NCBI RefSeq assembly: GCF_003610235.1
Contig: NZ_RAPR01000001.1
Coordinates: 2,294,001-2,358,000 of the forward strand
Direction of reading: 5' to 3'
Origin: Catellatospora citrea
GTDB taxonomy: Bacteria; Actinomycetota; Actinomycetes; Mycobacteriales; Micromonosporaceae
Length of the DNA: 64,000 nucleotides
Position numbers and translations under genes: made by a program. This document shows positions 43,103-51,845 of the stretch, piece after piece (position 1 is the first letter of the stretch; each line of letters opens with the position of its first letter). The notes below the pieces were generated by a model, which saw nothing but the letters and a program-made list of their open reading frames with translations, was not told where the DNA came from and did not search any database.

Positions 43103-44511
43103 TTCGCCCCCTCCAGGCCGAGTTCGTCGAGCAGGCGCTGGATGGCCTTGAGATAGGTGGTGTGGCTGATCTCGAACCAGTGCCGGGTGGAGTCCTTCAC
43201 CTTCGCGGTGGTCCACCGCCGGTCCAGCTCCGCCTCCAGCTTGCGCTGGACCGCGACCGCCTTGGCCGGGGCCGCCTCGCGCACCCGCAGCATCCGGGCG
43301 AACGCCACCATCTGCCAGTGCACCAGCGGGAACAGCCCCGAGTCCGGCTGCAGCAGCCCGGCCACGGCCAGCGTCGGCTGGCGCTTGGGGAAGGCGTGCA
43401 TGGCCAGCCGCGGGCGGCCCGACGCGTCGACGCCGAGCAGGCTGCCGTCGATGAACTCGAACGACGGGTGGTAGCCGGTGGCCAGCACGACCAGGTCCGG
43501 CTCGATCACCTCACCGCCCTTGAGCTCCACGCTGTTGCGGTGGAAGCGCGCCACGTCCGGCACGGGCGAGACCGCGCCGTGGCCCAGGTAGTAGACCAGC
43601 TGGCTGTTGACGATGGTGTGCGTCTCGTAGATCTTGTGATCGGGCTGGGGCAGGCCGAACCGGGTCAGGTCGCCCACCGTCGACTTCAGCGTGCGGTGGG
43701 CGAGGAACTGCCGTGCCCGCAGCGGCAGCTTCAGCCACAGCATCAGGTCGTTGACCTGGTCGGCCGGGCGGCCCAGGGTGTACTTGGGGGTGTACCAGTA
43801 GCCCCGGCGGGTCGAGTGCCAGCAGCGCGCGGCCTGCTGGGCCGCCTCCACCGCGATGTCGCAACCGGTGTTGCCCGCCCCGATGACCAGGACCTTCTTG
43901 TTGCGCAGCTGCGCGGCGTCCTTGAACTGGGCGGCGTGGATGACCTCGCCCTTGAAGTCCTCCAGGCCCTCGTACTCCGGGCGCTTGGGGGACCAGTTGT
44001 GGCCGTTGGCGATGACCACCGCCGCGTACCGGTGGATGCGCTCGCCGCCGTAGCCGCCGGTGCTGCGCGTGGTCACGTCCCAGCGCTCGCCCTCGGCCGG
44101 CTCGACCTTGACGACCTCGGTGCCGAACCAGATGTGCGGCTTGAGGTCGAAGTGGTCGGCGTAGTGCTCCAGGTACTCCAGCACCTGGGTGTGCTTGGGG
44201 TAGTCCGGCCAACTGTCCGGCATCGGGAAGTCCGGGAACTGGCTGAACGGCTTCGAGGAGATCAGGTGCGTGCTCGCGTACACCGGGCTGCGGTCGTGCC
44301 GCCAGTTCCAGGCCCCGCCGACGCTGGTGTCGCGCTCGTAGCAGTCGACGCCGAACCCGTGCTCCTTGAGGTTCTTCATCGCGGTCAACCCGCTGGGGCC
44401 CGCACCGATGACGCAGACCGTGCCGCTGCGGTCGTAGACCGGCCAGCCGTCACGCCACGCCGTCGCGGGACCACCCGACTCGGGATCGCCGTAACCGGCC
44501 GAATACGTCAC
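43099..44511 (-). CDS. Flavin-containing monooxygenase
   Basis: A 470-residue class B flavoprotein monooxygenase. The FAD site is VCVIGAGPSGLTAMKNLKEH (36-41 GAGPSG) and the NADPH site VLVIGAGNTGCDIAVEAAQQ. The FMO identifying motif F-x-G-x3-H-x3-F is present as FKGEVIHAAQF, and LVVLATGYHPSFEF is the late signature. Substrates are typically soft nucleophiles or ketones; nothing fixes the substrate here. GGAGG 6 nt before GTG 44511 supports the start. Coupled downstream to the nucleophile-less hydrolase. Confidence 0.92.
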   Translation of the reverse strand: MTYSAGYGDPESGGPATAWRDGWPVYDRSGTVCVIGAGPSGLTAMKNLKEHGFGVDCYERDTSVGGAWNWRHDRSPVYASTHLISSKPFSQFPDFPMPDSWPDYPKHTQVLEYLEHYADHFDLKPHIWFGTEVVKVEPAEGERWDVTTRSTGGYGGERIHRYAAVVIANGHNWSPKRPEYEGLEDFKGEVIHAAQFKDAAQLRNKKVLVIGAGNTGCDIAVEAAQQAARCWHSTRRGYWYTPKYTLGRPADQVNDLMLWLKLPLRARQFLAHRTLKSTVGDLTRFGLPQPDHKIYETHTIVNSQLVYYLGHGAVSPVPDVARFHRNSVELKGGEVIEPDLVVLATGYHPSFEFIDGSLLGVDASGRPRLAMHAFPKRQPTLAVAGLLQPDSGLFPLVHWQMVAFARMLRVREAAPAKAVAVQRKLEAELDRRWTTAKVKDSTRHWFEISHTTYLKAIQRLLDELGLEGAK

Positions 44512-44584
44512 CCACGACCTCCACGACTAGGTAAGACGCAGAGCATCTTTCCCGTTTGCGGCAGAGGTTGTAAAGCGCGGATTC

Positions 44585-45256
44585 CTAGACGAGGTCCACG
44601 ACCAAGGGGTAGTGGTCGCTGGCCCGGTCTGCCTCGTCCGACGTGACCACCCGATATCCGGCCAGCTCCAGGCGTGGGTCCAGGAGGATCGCGTCGATCC
44701 GGCGGGTCGGGTTCGGGGTCGGGAAGGTGTGTCGGTCCTCGCGGTCGGCCAGCGCCGCGGCGTCGGCCAGCCGGTCGGTGAGCAGCTGCCACGAGCTGCC
44801 GTCCGGGCACTCGTTGAGGTCCAGGCCCACGATGACCGGGTCGTCCAGCACCAGCGCGGGCTTGAGCAGGGCCGCCTGCGCGGGGCGCTCCGCGTCGTCG
44901 GTCGACAGGTGCGACCCCACCACCACGAACGGCGCCCGACCCGGCACCTCCAGCCGCGCGAAACACGCCCCCCGCATGTGCCGCCCCGGCGTCAGCGGAT
45001 AGCGCATGCACCACTGGTCCAGCACCCGCACCCGCAGGCTGGTCATGATCACATTACCCAGGCTGGGCATACCCCCCGCAGCCATGAACATCCCGAACGA
45101 GGCCGCCAGATCCGCGCACTTCGTCCGCCACCGCCACCGCCGGGGCGCCTCCTGCACGATCAGCACATCCGGCGCCAGCCCCCGCACCACCGCGGACAGC
45201 GCGGAAAGGTCGTCCCGCAGCGAATGCACGTTGTACGAGACAACCCGCAGAGACAT
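44585..45256 (-). CDS. Endonuclease/exonuclease/phosphatase family protein
   Basis: A 223-residue protein of the EEP (DNase I-like) superfamily. Visible motifs are VVSYNVHSLRDDLS (Asn), VLIVQEAPRR (Glu), VVVGSHLSTDD (His), VIVGLDLNECPDGSSW (Asp and Asn, normally GDFN or GDLN), RRIDAILLD and a final ASDHYPLVVDLV with the catalytic Asp-His. The active site is complete, so it should cut phosphodiesters or phosphomonoesters. No signal peptide. ATG 45256 is chosen, 45268 is an alternative. Confidence 0.88.
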   Translation of the reverse strand: MSLRVVSYNVHSLRDDLSALSAVVRGLAPDVLIVQEAPRRWRWRTKCADLAASFGMFMAAGGMPSLGNVIMTSLRVRVLDQWCMRYPLTPGRHMRGACFARLEVPGRAPFVVVGSHLSTDDAERPAQAALLKPALVLDDPVIVGLDLNECPDGSSWQLLTDRLADAAALADREDRHTFPTPNPTRRIDAILLDPRLELAGYRVVTSDEADRASDHYPLVVDLV

Positions 45257-45286
45257 GCCGCCCAGCATGCCCCACCCCCACCACGA

Positions 45287-45343
45287 TGATCATGAAGTTG
45301 TGGCAATGACACGCCGTCGAGCCTTGCCATAAGTTCATGATCA
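45287..45343. repeat. Dispersed palindromic repeat, copy C
   Basis: TGATCATGAAGTTGTGGCA and TGCCATAAGTTCATGATCA are 19-bp arms with two mismatches around ATGACACGCCGTCGAGCCT. It ends 23 nt beyond the glucokinase stop. The centre GACACGCCGTCGA is shared with copy A (reverse strand). Confidence 0.9.
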
Positions 45344-45366
45344 CCGCGGTGAGGCGGTGGTGCGGG

Positions 45367-46311
45367 CTAGAGGCGGGCGAGGTCCGCGGCACCGACCAGG
45401 CCGGCGACGTTGCCCATCTTGGCGGCGCGGAGTTCGGCCACGGGCAGGCGGCCTCGTTGGGCGAGGCTGTCCAGGTACGACTGGCGGGCGGGGGTCATCA
45501 GCAGGTCGCCGGCGTCGATGACGCCGCCGCCGACCACCAGCACCTGCGGGTCGAGGATCTGGACCAGGTCGGCCAGACCCTGGCCCAGCCAGTATCCGAT
45601 CTGCGTGAACGCGTCGATCGCCACCTCGTCGCCGGCCTGCGCCGCCGCGGTCACGATCGGACCGGTGATGTTCTCCACCTTGCCGTCGGCCTTGCCCAGC
45701 AGCAGTGCCGCTCGCTCCGGCTCGGCCTGCGCTCCCGCGCGGGCGAAGCGGACCAGGGCGTTGCCGCTGGCGTACTGCTCGATACAGCCGTGCCGGCCGC
45801 ACCCGCAGACGTGGCCGTCGGGCACCGCGAGCATGTGGCCGATCTCGGCCGCGATGCCGTGCGCGCCGCGCACGAGACCGCCGCCGAGCACGATGCCGCC
45901 GCCGATGCCGGTGCCGACGGTGAACATCACCATCGAGTCCTCGGCGTCGGCCGCCGCGCCGTAGCGGAACTCCGCCCACGCGGCCACGTTCGCGTCGTTC
46001 TCCACCACCACGGGCAGGTTGACCGCCTTGGCGACATAGTCGCGCAGCGGTTCGTCACGCCAGGCCAGATTCGGTGCGAACAGCACCGTCGACCGGGTCG
46101 CGTCAATCCATCCGGCGGCGCCGATGCCGACCGCGTCCACCTTGTGCTCGGCGGACAGATCCTTCACCACATCGATGATCACGTCCCGGGTCGCGGCGAC
46201 GTCGCCGGCCGGGGTGTCGCGACGACATGTCGCGACGACGGTGCCGTCAGGATCGACCACACCGCCAAGCACCTTGGTGCCACCGATGTCCACGCCGATG
46301 GTGAGTGCCAC
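45367..46311 (-). CDS. glk: ROK-family glucokinase
   Basis: A 314-residue sugar kinase of the ROK family, phosphorylating glucose with ATP or polyphosphate. It starts VALTIGVDIGGTKVLGGVVD (phosphate-binding loop), then VVVENDANVAAWAEFRYGAA with the catalytic Asp, VMFTVGTGIGGGIVLGG, GIAAEIGHM, and the zinc motif VCGCGRHGCIEQYASG. Length matches actinomycete Glk. GTG 46311 follows AGGG. A TAGGGT -10-like sequence lies about 75 nt upstream, at 46385-46390. It carries no N-terminal DNA-binding domain, so it is an enzyme and not a ROK repressor. Confidence 0.93.
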   Translation of the reverse strand: MALTIGVDIGGTKVLGGVVDPDGTVVATCRRDTPAGDVAATRDVIIDVVKDLSAEHKVDAVGIGAAGWIDATRSTVLFAPNLAWRDEPLRDYVAKAVNLPVVVENDANVAAWAEFRYGAAADAEDSMVMFTVGTGIGGGIVLGGGLVRGAHGIAAEIGHMLAVPDGHVCGCGRHGCIEQYASGNALVRFARAGAQAEPERAALLLGKADGKVENITGPIVTAAAQAGDEVAIDAFTQIGYWLGQGLADLVQILDPQVLVVGGGVIDAGDLLMTPARQSYLDSLAQRGRLPVAELRAAKMGNVAGLVGAADLARL

Positions 46312-46435
46312 GGCCGAACCCTTTCTTGCTGGGCTTGCCGGCGGTGACGCTTTTGGGGAGCCCACGCCGTGCTACTTGGGCAACACCCTAACGCCGGAAG
46401 GACCCCCCGCGAGCGTCGCCCGCCGAAGATCGATG

Positions 46436-46999
46436 TCACAACTCCGGCGGCGGGTGCGGCTCCGCCTTGCGGACGGCCTTTTTTGCTGCCTTAACCCGAG
46501 CGGGTGACGGGGGTGTTTCCGACTCGGAAACAGAGGGTGTCGGGTTAGTGACAACCTTCTTGACCATCTTCTTGACCGCCTTCTTGGCCATCGGCCGAGC
46601 GGGCGGTGCGTCTGCCGAGGCGGCGGCCGGTGCGGCACCGGCCGGACCCGTGCCGTCGCCCTCCGCTCCGCGCCGTCCCGCGGCCTCGCCCTCGGCGTGG
46701 GTGCCCGGGTGCGCCGTGGCGTCACGCCATGCCGCGTCGCCGGGCCGGTGCGTGGAGACGCTGCGCAGGAAGCTGGCCAGGCCCGCGGCCAGGTCGCCGG
46801 CTCCGGTCGCGACCCGCTCGACCAGTTCCGGATCGGGGTCGCGGACCGCCGCGATCACCTTGCAGAGTGGACACACGCAGCACTCCGGGGAACCCGTGGC
46901 CAGGTGCGGATTGGCGTTGGCAGCCAGCGTCGCGGCCGCGAGCACCGCCGCCACCAGCCGCTCCGCCTCCTCTCGGGCAGTGCCCGGCGAGATGTCCAT
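46436..46999 (-). CDS. Protein with CxxC motif and histone-like Lys/Ala tail, function unknown
   Basis: A 187-residue protein. The first 85 residues are helical with CCVCPLCKVI (a CxxC-type pair) and read like a conserved actinomycete domain I cannot name. The C-terminal third is low complexity: ARPMAKKAVKKMVKKVV, then PARVKAAKKAVRKAEPHPPP, resembling the Lys/Ala-rich tails of histone H1-like and HupB-type proteins, so DNA or RNA binding is plausible. It starts 2 nt after the stop of the SRPBCC gene and is therefore co-transcribed with it. Confidence 0.75.
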   Translation of the reverse strand: MDISPGTAREEAERLVAAVLAAATLAANANPHLATGSPECCVCPLCKVIAAVRDPDPELVERVATGAGDLAAGLASFLRSVSTHRPGDAAWRDATAHPGTHAEGEAAGRRGAEGDGTGPAGAAPAAASADAPPARPMAKKAVKKMVKKVVTNPTPSVSESETPPSPARVKAAKKAVRKAEPHPPPEL

Positions 47000-47001
47000 G
47001 C

Positions 47002-47445
47002 TCAGGCCGCCTCGACCTGCTTCTTGAGCTCCTTCAAGGCAGTATCCATGATCGCCTTCTCGGCCTTCTTCTTGAACATGCCCAGCATGCCGATCGAGAG
47101 GTCCACCGACAGCGTGTAGGTCACCGTGCAGGTGCCGTCGCCGTTGTCGGTGATGTCATAGGACCCGTCCTGCGCCTTCTGCATCTTGGACGGCGCGACC
47201 AGGTGCCACTCGATCCGCGAGATGTCCTCGGCGTAGTCGTAGGCCAGGGTGTATTCGTCCTGCACGATGCCCGCGTCGATGACGAAGCGCACGGTGGCCG
47301 GATAACCGTCCTCGTACTCCTCGAGCACCTCAGCGACCTTGATGGCCTGGGTCCACCGGGGATACGAGGGGTAGTCGCAGATGACCTCGGCGATGCGGGC
47401 CGGGTCGGCGTTGATCACGATCGACTGGGAGGAGGATTCCGCCAT
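47002..47445 (-). CDS. SRPBCC/START-like protein (Rv2185c-type)
   Basis: A 147-residue helix-grip protein of the polyketide cyclase/dehydrase and lipid-transport group. It reads SSQSIVINADPARIAEVICD, YPSYPRWTQAIKVAEVLEEY, and ends MGMFKKKAEKAIMDTALKEL. This is the type of TB16.3 (Rv2185c), and it precedes a divergent fadD15-like gene here as there. The ligand is probably a lipid or other hydrophobic molecule. TAGCCT sits 7 nt before ATG 47445. It heads a two-gene unit with the CxxC/Lys-tail protein. Confidence 0.88.
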   Translation of the reverse strand: MAESSSQSIVINADPARIAEVICDYPSYPRWTQAIKVAEVLEEYEDGYPATVRFVIDAGIVQDEYTLAYDYAEDISRIEWHLVAPSKMQKAQDGSYDITDNGDGTCTVTYTLSVDLSIGMLGMFKKKAEKAIMDTALKELKKQVEAA

Positions 47446-47452
47446 GAACAGC

Positions 47453-47458
47453 AGGCTA
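47453..47458 (-). promoter_or_regulatory. -10 element of a leaderless promoter (SRPBCC gene)
   Basis: TAGCCT lies 7 nt before the ATG at 47445. Confidence 0.5.
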
Positions 47459-47639
47459 CCCGTAGCGGCCGGGGCATAGCCGACCCGCCACGACGGGCGG
47501 GCGGCAACCCGTCGGAACAGGGACAGCGTTTGCAGAGGGACCGGGACGACGTTCTACAGTGCCGGGGGCGGCAGCGGCGCTGGCCGCCGGGCGGCGCGGA
47601 TGCGCCAGTGGCCCGAACGAGCAGCTCAAGGAGCGTTTG

Positions 47640-49424
47640 GTGCGGCAGTTTTCGCAGGCCCCGGCGGTGATCGTCGATGACACCGACCGGCTGACCGACC
47701 CGGTGTGGGACAACGCGGCACAGACGCCCCAGCTGGTGCAGTTCTCCCGCCGCGCCGGGTCCGGCTGGGCGGACGTCACCTGCGCGGAGTTCCACGCCGA
47801 GGTGGTGGCGCTGGCCCGCGGCCTGGTCGCCGCGGGCGTGCAGCCGGGCGACCGGGTCGCCCTGATGAGCCGCACCCGGTTCGAGTGGACGCTGATCGAC
47901 TACGCGATCTGGGCCTGTGGCGCGGTCACCGTGCCGGTCTACGAGACCTCCAGCGCCGAGCAGGTGCAGTGGATCCTGGCCGACTCCGGCGCGGTGGGCT
48001 GCTTCACCGAGACCCCTGCGCACACCGCGACGGTCCGCGAGGCCGCGCCCGCGCTGTCCCGACTCTGGCAGGTCGACGGCGGAGACCTGTCCACGCTGGT
48101 CACGCGGGGCGAGGGCGTCGACCCCGCCGAGATCGAGGTGCGCCGCAAGTCCGGCAGCGCCGACGACCCGGCCACCATCGTCTACACCTCCGGCACCACC
48201 GGCCGGCCCAAGGGCTGCGTGCTGACGCACCGCAACATGCTCTCCGACATCGGCAACGCCATCCCGGCCCTGGACATCCTGTTCCAGGAGGGCTCCTCGA
48301 CGGTGCTGTTCCTGCCGCTGGCGCACGCGTTCGCGCGGCTGCTGCAGATCGGCGTGGTGCAGGGCCGGGTGCGCACCAGCCACACCGCCGACGTGAAGAA
48401 CCTGGTCGACGACCTCGGCGCGTTCCGGCCCACGTTCCTGCTGAGCGTGCCGCGGGTGTTCGAGAAGGTCTACAACAGCGCCCGGCAGAAGGCGCACAGC
48501 GGCGGCAAGGGCGCGATCTTCGACAAGGCCGAGGCCGTCGCGATCGCGTACAGCCAGGCCCTGGAGACGCCGTCGGGTCCCGGGGTGGGCCTGCGGATCA
48601 AGCACACGGTATTCGACAAGCTGGTCTACGGCAAGCTGCGGGCCGCCCTGGGCGGGCGCTGCCACAGCGCGATCTCCGGCGGCGCGCCGCTGGGCGAGCG
48701 GCTGGGCCACTTCTTCCGCGGCGTCGGGCTCAACGTGCTGGAGGGCTACGGGCTGACCGAGACGTCGCCCGCGATCACCTTCAACCGGGCCGGCGCGCAG
48801 AAGATCGGCACGGTCGGCCAGCCGCTGCCCGGGGTGACCATCGCGATCGCCGACGACGGCGAGATCCTGGCCCGCGGCGAGGTCATCTTCCCGGGCTACT
48901 GGAACAACCCGGCGGCCACCGCCGAGGCGATCGACGCCGACGGCTGGTTCCACACCGGAGACCTGGGCTCGCTGGACGACGACGGTTTCCTGCGCATCAC
49001 CGGGCGCAAGAAGGAGATCATCGTGACCGCGGGCGGCAAGAACGTCGCACCGGCCGTGCTGGAGGACCGGGTGCGCGCCCACGCGCTGGTCAGCCAGTGC
49101 ATGGTGGTCGGCGACCGGCAGCCGTTCATCGCCGCGCTGGTCACCGTCGACCCTGAGGCGCTGCCGGGCTGGCTGGCCGCGCGCGATCGTCCGGACACGC
49201 CCGTTTCGGAGCTGGTCGACGACGCCGACCTGCGCGCCGAGATACAGGCCGCGGTCAGCGAGGCCAACAAGGCCGTGTCGGCGGCCGAGGGCATTAAGGT
49301 CTTCAGGATCCTGCCCCGTGATTTCACCGAGGCGACCGGCGAGCTGACCCCGTCGCTGAAGGTCAAGCGCGCGGTCGTGATGAAGGAGTACGCGGAGGAG
49401 ATCGATGCCATCTACCACCGCTGA
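47640..49424 (+). CDS. fadD15: Long-chain fatty acid CoA ligase (FadD15-type)
   Basis: A 594-residue adenylate-forming enzyme that activates long-chain fatty acids. The AMP-binding P-loop YTSGTTGRPKG is at 182-192, followed by FLPLAHAFARLLQI, GGAPLGERLGHFFRGVGLNV, the A5 motif LEGYGLTETSPAITFN, GWFHTGDLGSLDDDGFLRIT with the ATP-binding Asp, and GRKKEIIVTAGGKNV. AAGGAG 6 nt before GTG 47640 decides the start. It matches Rv2187 in place and strand. The 3' end overlaps the histidine kinase gene by 20 nt. Confidence 0.93.
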   Translation: MRQFSQAPAVIVDDTDRLTDPVWDNAAQTPQLVQFSRRAGSGWADVTCAEFHAEVVALARGLVAAGVQPGDRVALMSRTRFEWTLIDYAIWACGAVTVPVYETSSAEQVQWILADSGAVGCFTETPAHTATVREAAPALSRLWQVDGGDLSTLVTRGEGVDPAEIEVRRKSGSADDPATIVYTSGTTGRPKGCVLTHRNMLSDIGNAIPALDILFQEGSSTVLFLPLAHAFARLLQIGVVQGRVRTSHTADVKNLVDDLGAFRPTFLLSVPRVFEKVYNSARQKAHSGGKGAIFDKAEAVAIAYSQALETPSGPGVGLRIKHTVFDKLVYGKLRAALGGRCHSAISGGAPLGERLGHFFRGVGLNVLEGYGLTETSPAITFNRAGAQKIGTVGQPLPGVTIAIADDGEILARGEVIFPGYWNNPAATAEAIDADGWFHTGDLGSLDDDGFLRITGRKKEIIVTAGGKNVAPAVLEDRVRAHALVSQCMVVGDRQPFIAALVTVDPEALPGWLAARDRPDTPVSELVDDADLRAEIQAAVSEANKAVSAAEGIKVFRILPRDFTEATGELTPSLKVKRAVVMKEYAEEIDAIYHR

Positions 49425-51120
49425 GCGCCCCAAGCGCCGGCTCCGGCGCATCCCGGCCTCACAGCTGATCGCGATCGCCGTACGCGGCACCATGCTGCTG
49501 CTGGTGGGCGTGCTGATCATGGCTGCCACCAAGGACTGGGCGGAGCTGCGCTGGGTCGCCCTGCTGGCGCTGGCCGGGCTGCCGGGCGTGCTCACGCCCC
49601 GGCACGCGGTGCTCGCGTCGCTGGGCCGGTTCGCCGAGACGGTCCTGGTCGGCCTGGGCGCGAGCGCCGTCGCGCTGGCCGCCGACCAGATGTACGCGCT
49701 GTCCGACGGGGCGGGCGCCTCGGCGATCCTGCCCTACCTGGCCGTGCCGATCACCGCGGCGATGCTCAACCACCGCCCGCTGGAGTCGGCCGGGCTGCTC
49801 AGTGTCGCCGCGCTGACGCTGGCCGTGGCGGGCTGGCTGACCGTGCTGCCCGACGGCACCCGGCAGCTGAGCCACTTCGGCTACCTGGCCGCCTGCGCGC
49901 AGTGGCTGATCCTGGCCGCGGTCGGCACCATCACCACCGGCGCCATGCAGCGGGCCGCGCTGATCCGGCGCACCCCCCAGCCGTACGCGGAGGCCACCCG
50001 CCTGCTCACCCAGCTGCGCCAGGTGGCCCGCCAGCTGCCCGGCGCCACCCTCGACCCGGGCAGCATCGCCGAGCACCTGCTGGAGGAGCTGCGCCCGATC
50101 GGCCGCCCGCAGCGGGCCGCGGTGCTGGCCGCCAGCGGCGCGGGCCGCCTGGTGGTGCTGGCCCAGTTCGGCGTGGAGGCCGACGACACCTCCACCCGGG
50201 CCGCCTGGGAGACCAGCCTCGACGCCGACTCGGCCATCGCCGACGCGTGGGCCAGCCAGCAGCCGCAGGTCTCCGGGCGTTCGCAGCTGCGCTCGTTCGA
50301 TCAGACCGGCCCGGTGTCGGCCGTGGTGGTGCCCCTGATCGCCGGCGTGCGCACGGTGGGCCTGGTGGCCCTGGAGCGCGACGGCACCAACGGCTACCCG
50401 CCCGCGCTCACCGGCCGGATCGTCGCCGCGGCCACCCCGGCGGCACTGCGGCTGGAGGCCGCGCTGCTGTTCGAGGAGGTGCGCTCGATCGCCACCAACG
50501 AGGAGCGCCAGCGGCTCGCCCGCGAGATCCACGACGGCGTCGCGCAGGAACTCGTGATGATCGGGTACGGCGTGGACAACGCGCAGGCGACGCTGCCCGA
50601 GGACGCCAAGGACACCGCCGAGGAGCTGCGGGTGCTCCGCGCCGAGATCACGCGGGTCATCACCGAGCTGCGGCTGAGCCTGTTCGAGCTGCGCAGCGAG
50701 GTGGACCGGCACGGCGGGCTCACCGCGGCCATCGCCGAGTTCGCCCGCATCTCGGGCAACCAGGCCGGGCTGAAGGTGAACCTGTCCCTGGACGAGGCGG
50801 GCCGGCTGCCGGCCTCGATCGAGTCCGAACTGCTGCGGATCGCGCAGGAGGCGATCACCAACGCGCGAAAGCACGCGAATGCCGCGAACCTGTGGGTGAC
50901 CTGCACCGTCGACCCGCCATACGGCCTGATAGAGGTGTCCGACGACGGCCGCGGCATACCCGATGAGCGTACGGACGGACGCTACGGTCTTGCGATCATG
51001 GCAGAGAGGGCGGAACGTATCCGGGGCCGACTCGAGATCAGGCCTCGGGACCCGGTGGGGACCACCGTCGCCGTGGTCGTGGGCGGTTCCTCTCGACAAG
51101 AGGGCCGGGCGACGCGATAA
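49405..51120 (+). CDS. Membrane sensor histidine kinase (NarL-type partner, HisKA_3)
   Basis: A 571-residue sensor kinase. Residues about 20-175 hold a membrane region with five or six helices. A GAF-like domain follows (about 230-350: AVLAASGAGRLVVLAQFGVE, VSAVVVPLIAGVRTVGLVAL). Dimerisation and phosphorylation are by HisKA_3 with His376 in LAREIHDGVAQELVMIG. The ATPase end has LRIAQEAITNARKHANAA and the G box SDDGRGIPDERTDGRYGLAI. It overlaps the fadD15 gene at its 5' end, and the response regulator follows 53 nt downstream. The signal is unknown. Confidence 0.9.
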   Translation: MPSTTAERPKRRLRRIPASQLIAIAVRGTMLLLVGVLIMAATKDWAELRWVALLALAGLPGVLTPRHAVLASLGRFAETVLVGLGASAVALAADQMYALSDGAGASAILPYLAVPITAAMLNHRPLESAGLLSVAALTLAVAGWLTVLPDGTRQLSHFGYLAACAQWLILAAVGTITTGAMQRAALIRRTPQPYAEATRLLTQLRQVARQLPGATLDPGSIAEHLLEELRPIGRPQRAAVLAASGAGRLVVLAQFGVEADDTSTRAAWETSLDADSAIADAWASQQPQVSGRSQLRSFDQTGPVSAVVVPLIAGVRTVGLVALERDGTNGYPPALTGRIVAAATPAALRLEAALLFEEVRSIATNEERQRLAREIHDGVAQELVMIGYGVDNAQATLPEDAKDTAEELRVLRAEITRVITELRLSLFELRSEVDRHGGLTAAIAEFARISGNQAGLKVNLSLDEAGRLPASIESELLRIAQEAITNARKHANAANLWVTCTVDPPYGLIEVSDDGRGIPDERTDGRYGLAIMAERAERIRGRLEIRPRDPVGTTVAVVVGGSSRQEGRATR

Positions 51121-51173
51121 CGTGTGTCACCCGCACAGCCAGAGCGCGGGTGCCAGAAGGGGAGAAAGCGGGC

Positions 51174-51845
51174 ATGTCCACTAGTACTGTGCCGACAGGA
51201 CGAACCAAAGTCCTGCTCGTCGACGACCATGACCTGATCCGCAAGGGGCTTCGCCACGCGTTCGAGCGGGACCGCCAGTTCGAGGTGGTCGGCGAGGCCA
51301 GCACCGCCGCCGAGGCCGTACGCCAGGCCGGCGCCCTGCACCCCGACGTAGTGATCATGGACCTCCGCCTGCCCGACGGCAGCGGCCTGGAGGCCACCCG
51401 CACGCTGCGCAAGTCGAGCTCGACCATGGGCATCGTGGTGCTCACCATGTACGCGGGCGACGACCAGCTCTTCGGTGCGCTCGAGGCCGGCGCCAGCGCG
51501 TTCGTGCCCAAGACCGCCCCGGCCGACGAGGTCGTCGCGGCGGCCCGCCACGCGGCCAGCGCGCCCAGCGCGTTCACCGCCGCCGACCTGGCCGAGGCCA
51601 TGAAGCGCCGGCTGACCCCGAGCGGCCCGCAGCTGAGCCCGCGCGAGGGCCAGGTGCTGAAGCTGCTCGCCGAGGGCATGAGCGTCTCCGGCATCGCCAA
51701 GCAGCTGTTCGTCAGCGAGTCGACGGCCAAGACCCACATCTCGAAGCTCTACGAGAAGCTGGGCGCCGCCAACCGCGCCCAGGCCCTGATGACCGCGCTG
51801 CGCCTCGGCCTGCTGCAGGCGCCCGACGCCCCGAACCTGTCCTGA
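51174..51845 (+). CDS. LuxR/NarL-type response regulator
   Basis: A 223-residue response regulator. The receiver domain has VLLVDDHDLIRKGLRHAFER, phosphoacceptor Asp63 (VVIMDLRLPDGSG), the Thr of VVLTMYAGDD and Lys of FVPKTAPADE. The C-terminal LuxR helix-turn-helix reads LSPREGQVLKLLAEGMSVSG-IAKQLFVSESTAKTHISKLY. GGGGAG lies before ATG 51174. It is paired with the upstream kinase. Its stop overlaps the HIT-family gene start (TGATG). Confidence 0.93.
   Translation: MSTSTVPTGRTKVLLVDDHDLIRKGLRHAFERDRQFEVVGEASTAAEAVRQAGALHPDVVIMDLRLPDGSGLEATRTLRKSSSTMGIVVLTMYAGDDQLFGALEAGASAFVPKTAPADEVVAAARHAASAPSAFTAADLAEAMKRRLTPSGPQLSPREGQVLKLLAEGMSVSGIAKQLFVSESTAKTHISKLYEKLGAANRAQALMTALRLGLLQAPDAPNLS

Noticed and set aside
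45367..46311. ROK-family transcriptional repressor
   Set aside because: No N-terminal helix-turn-helix; the kinase motifs start at residue 5.
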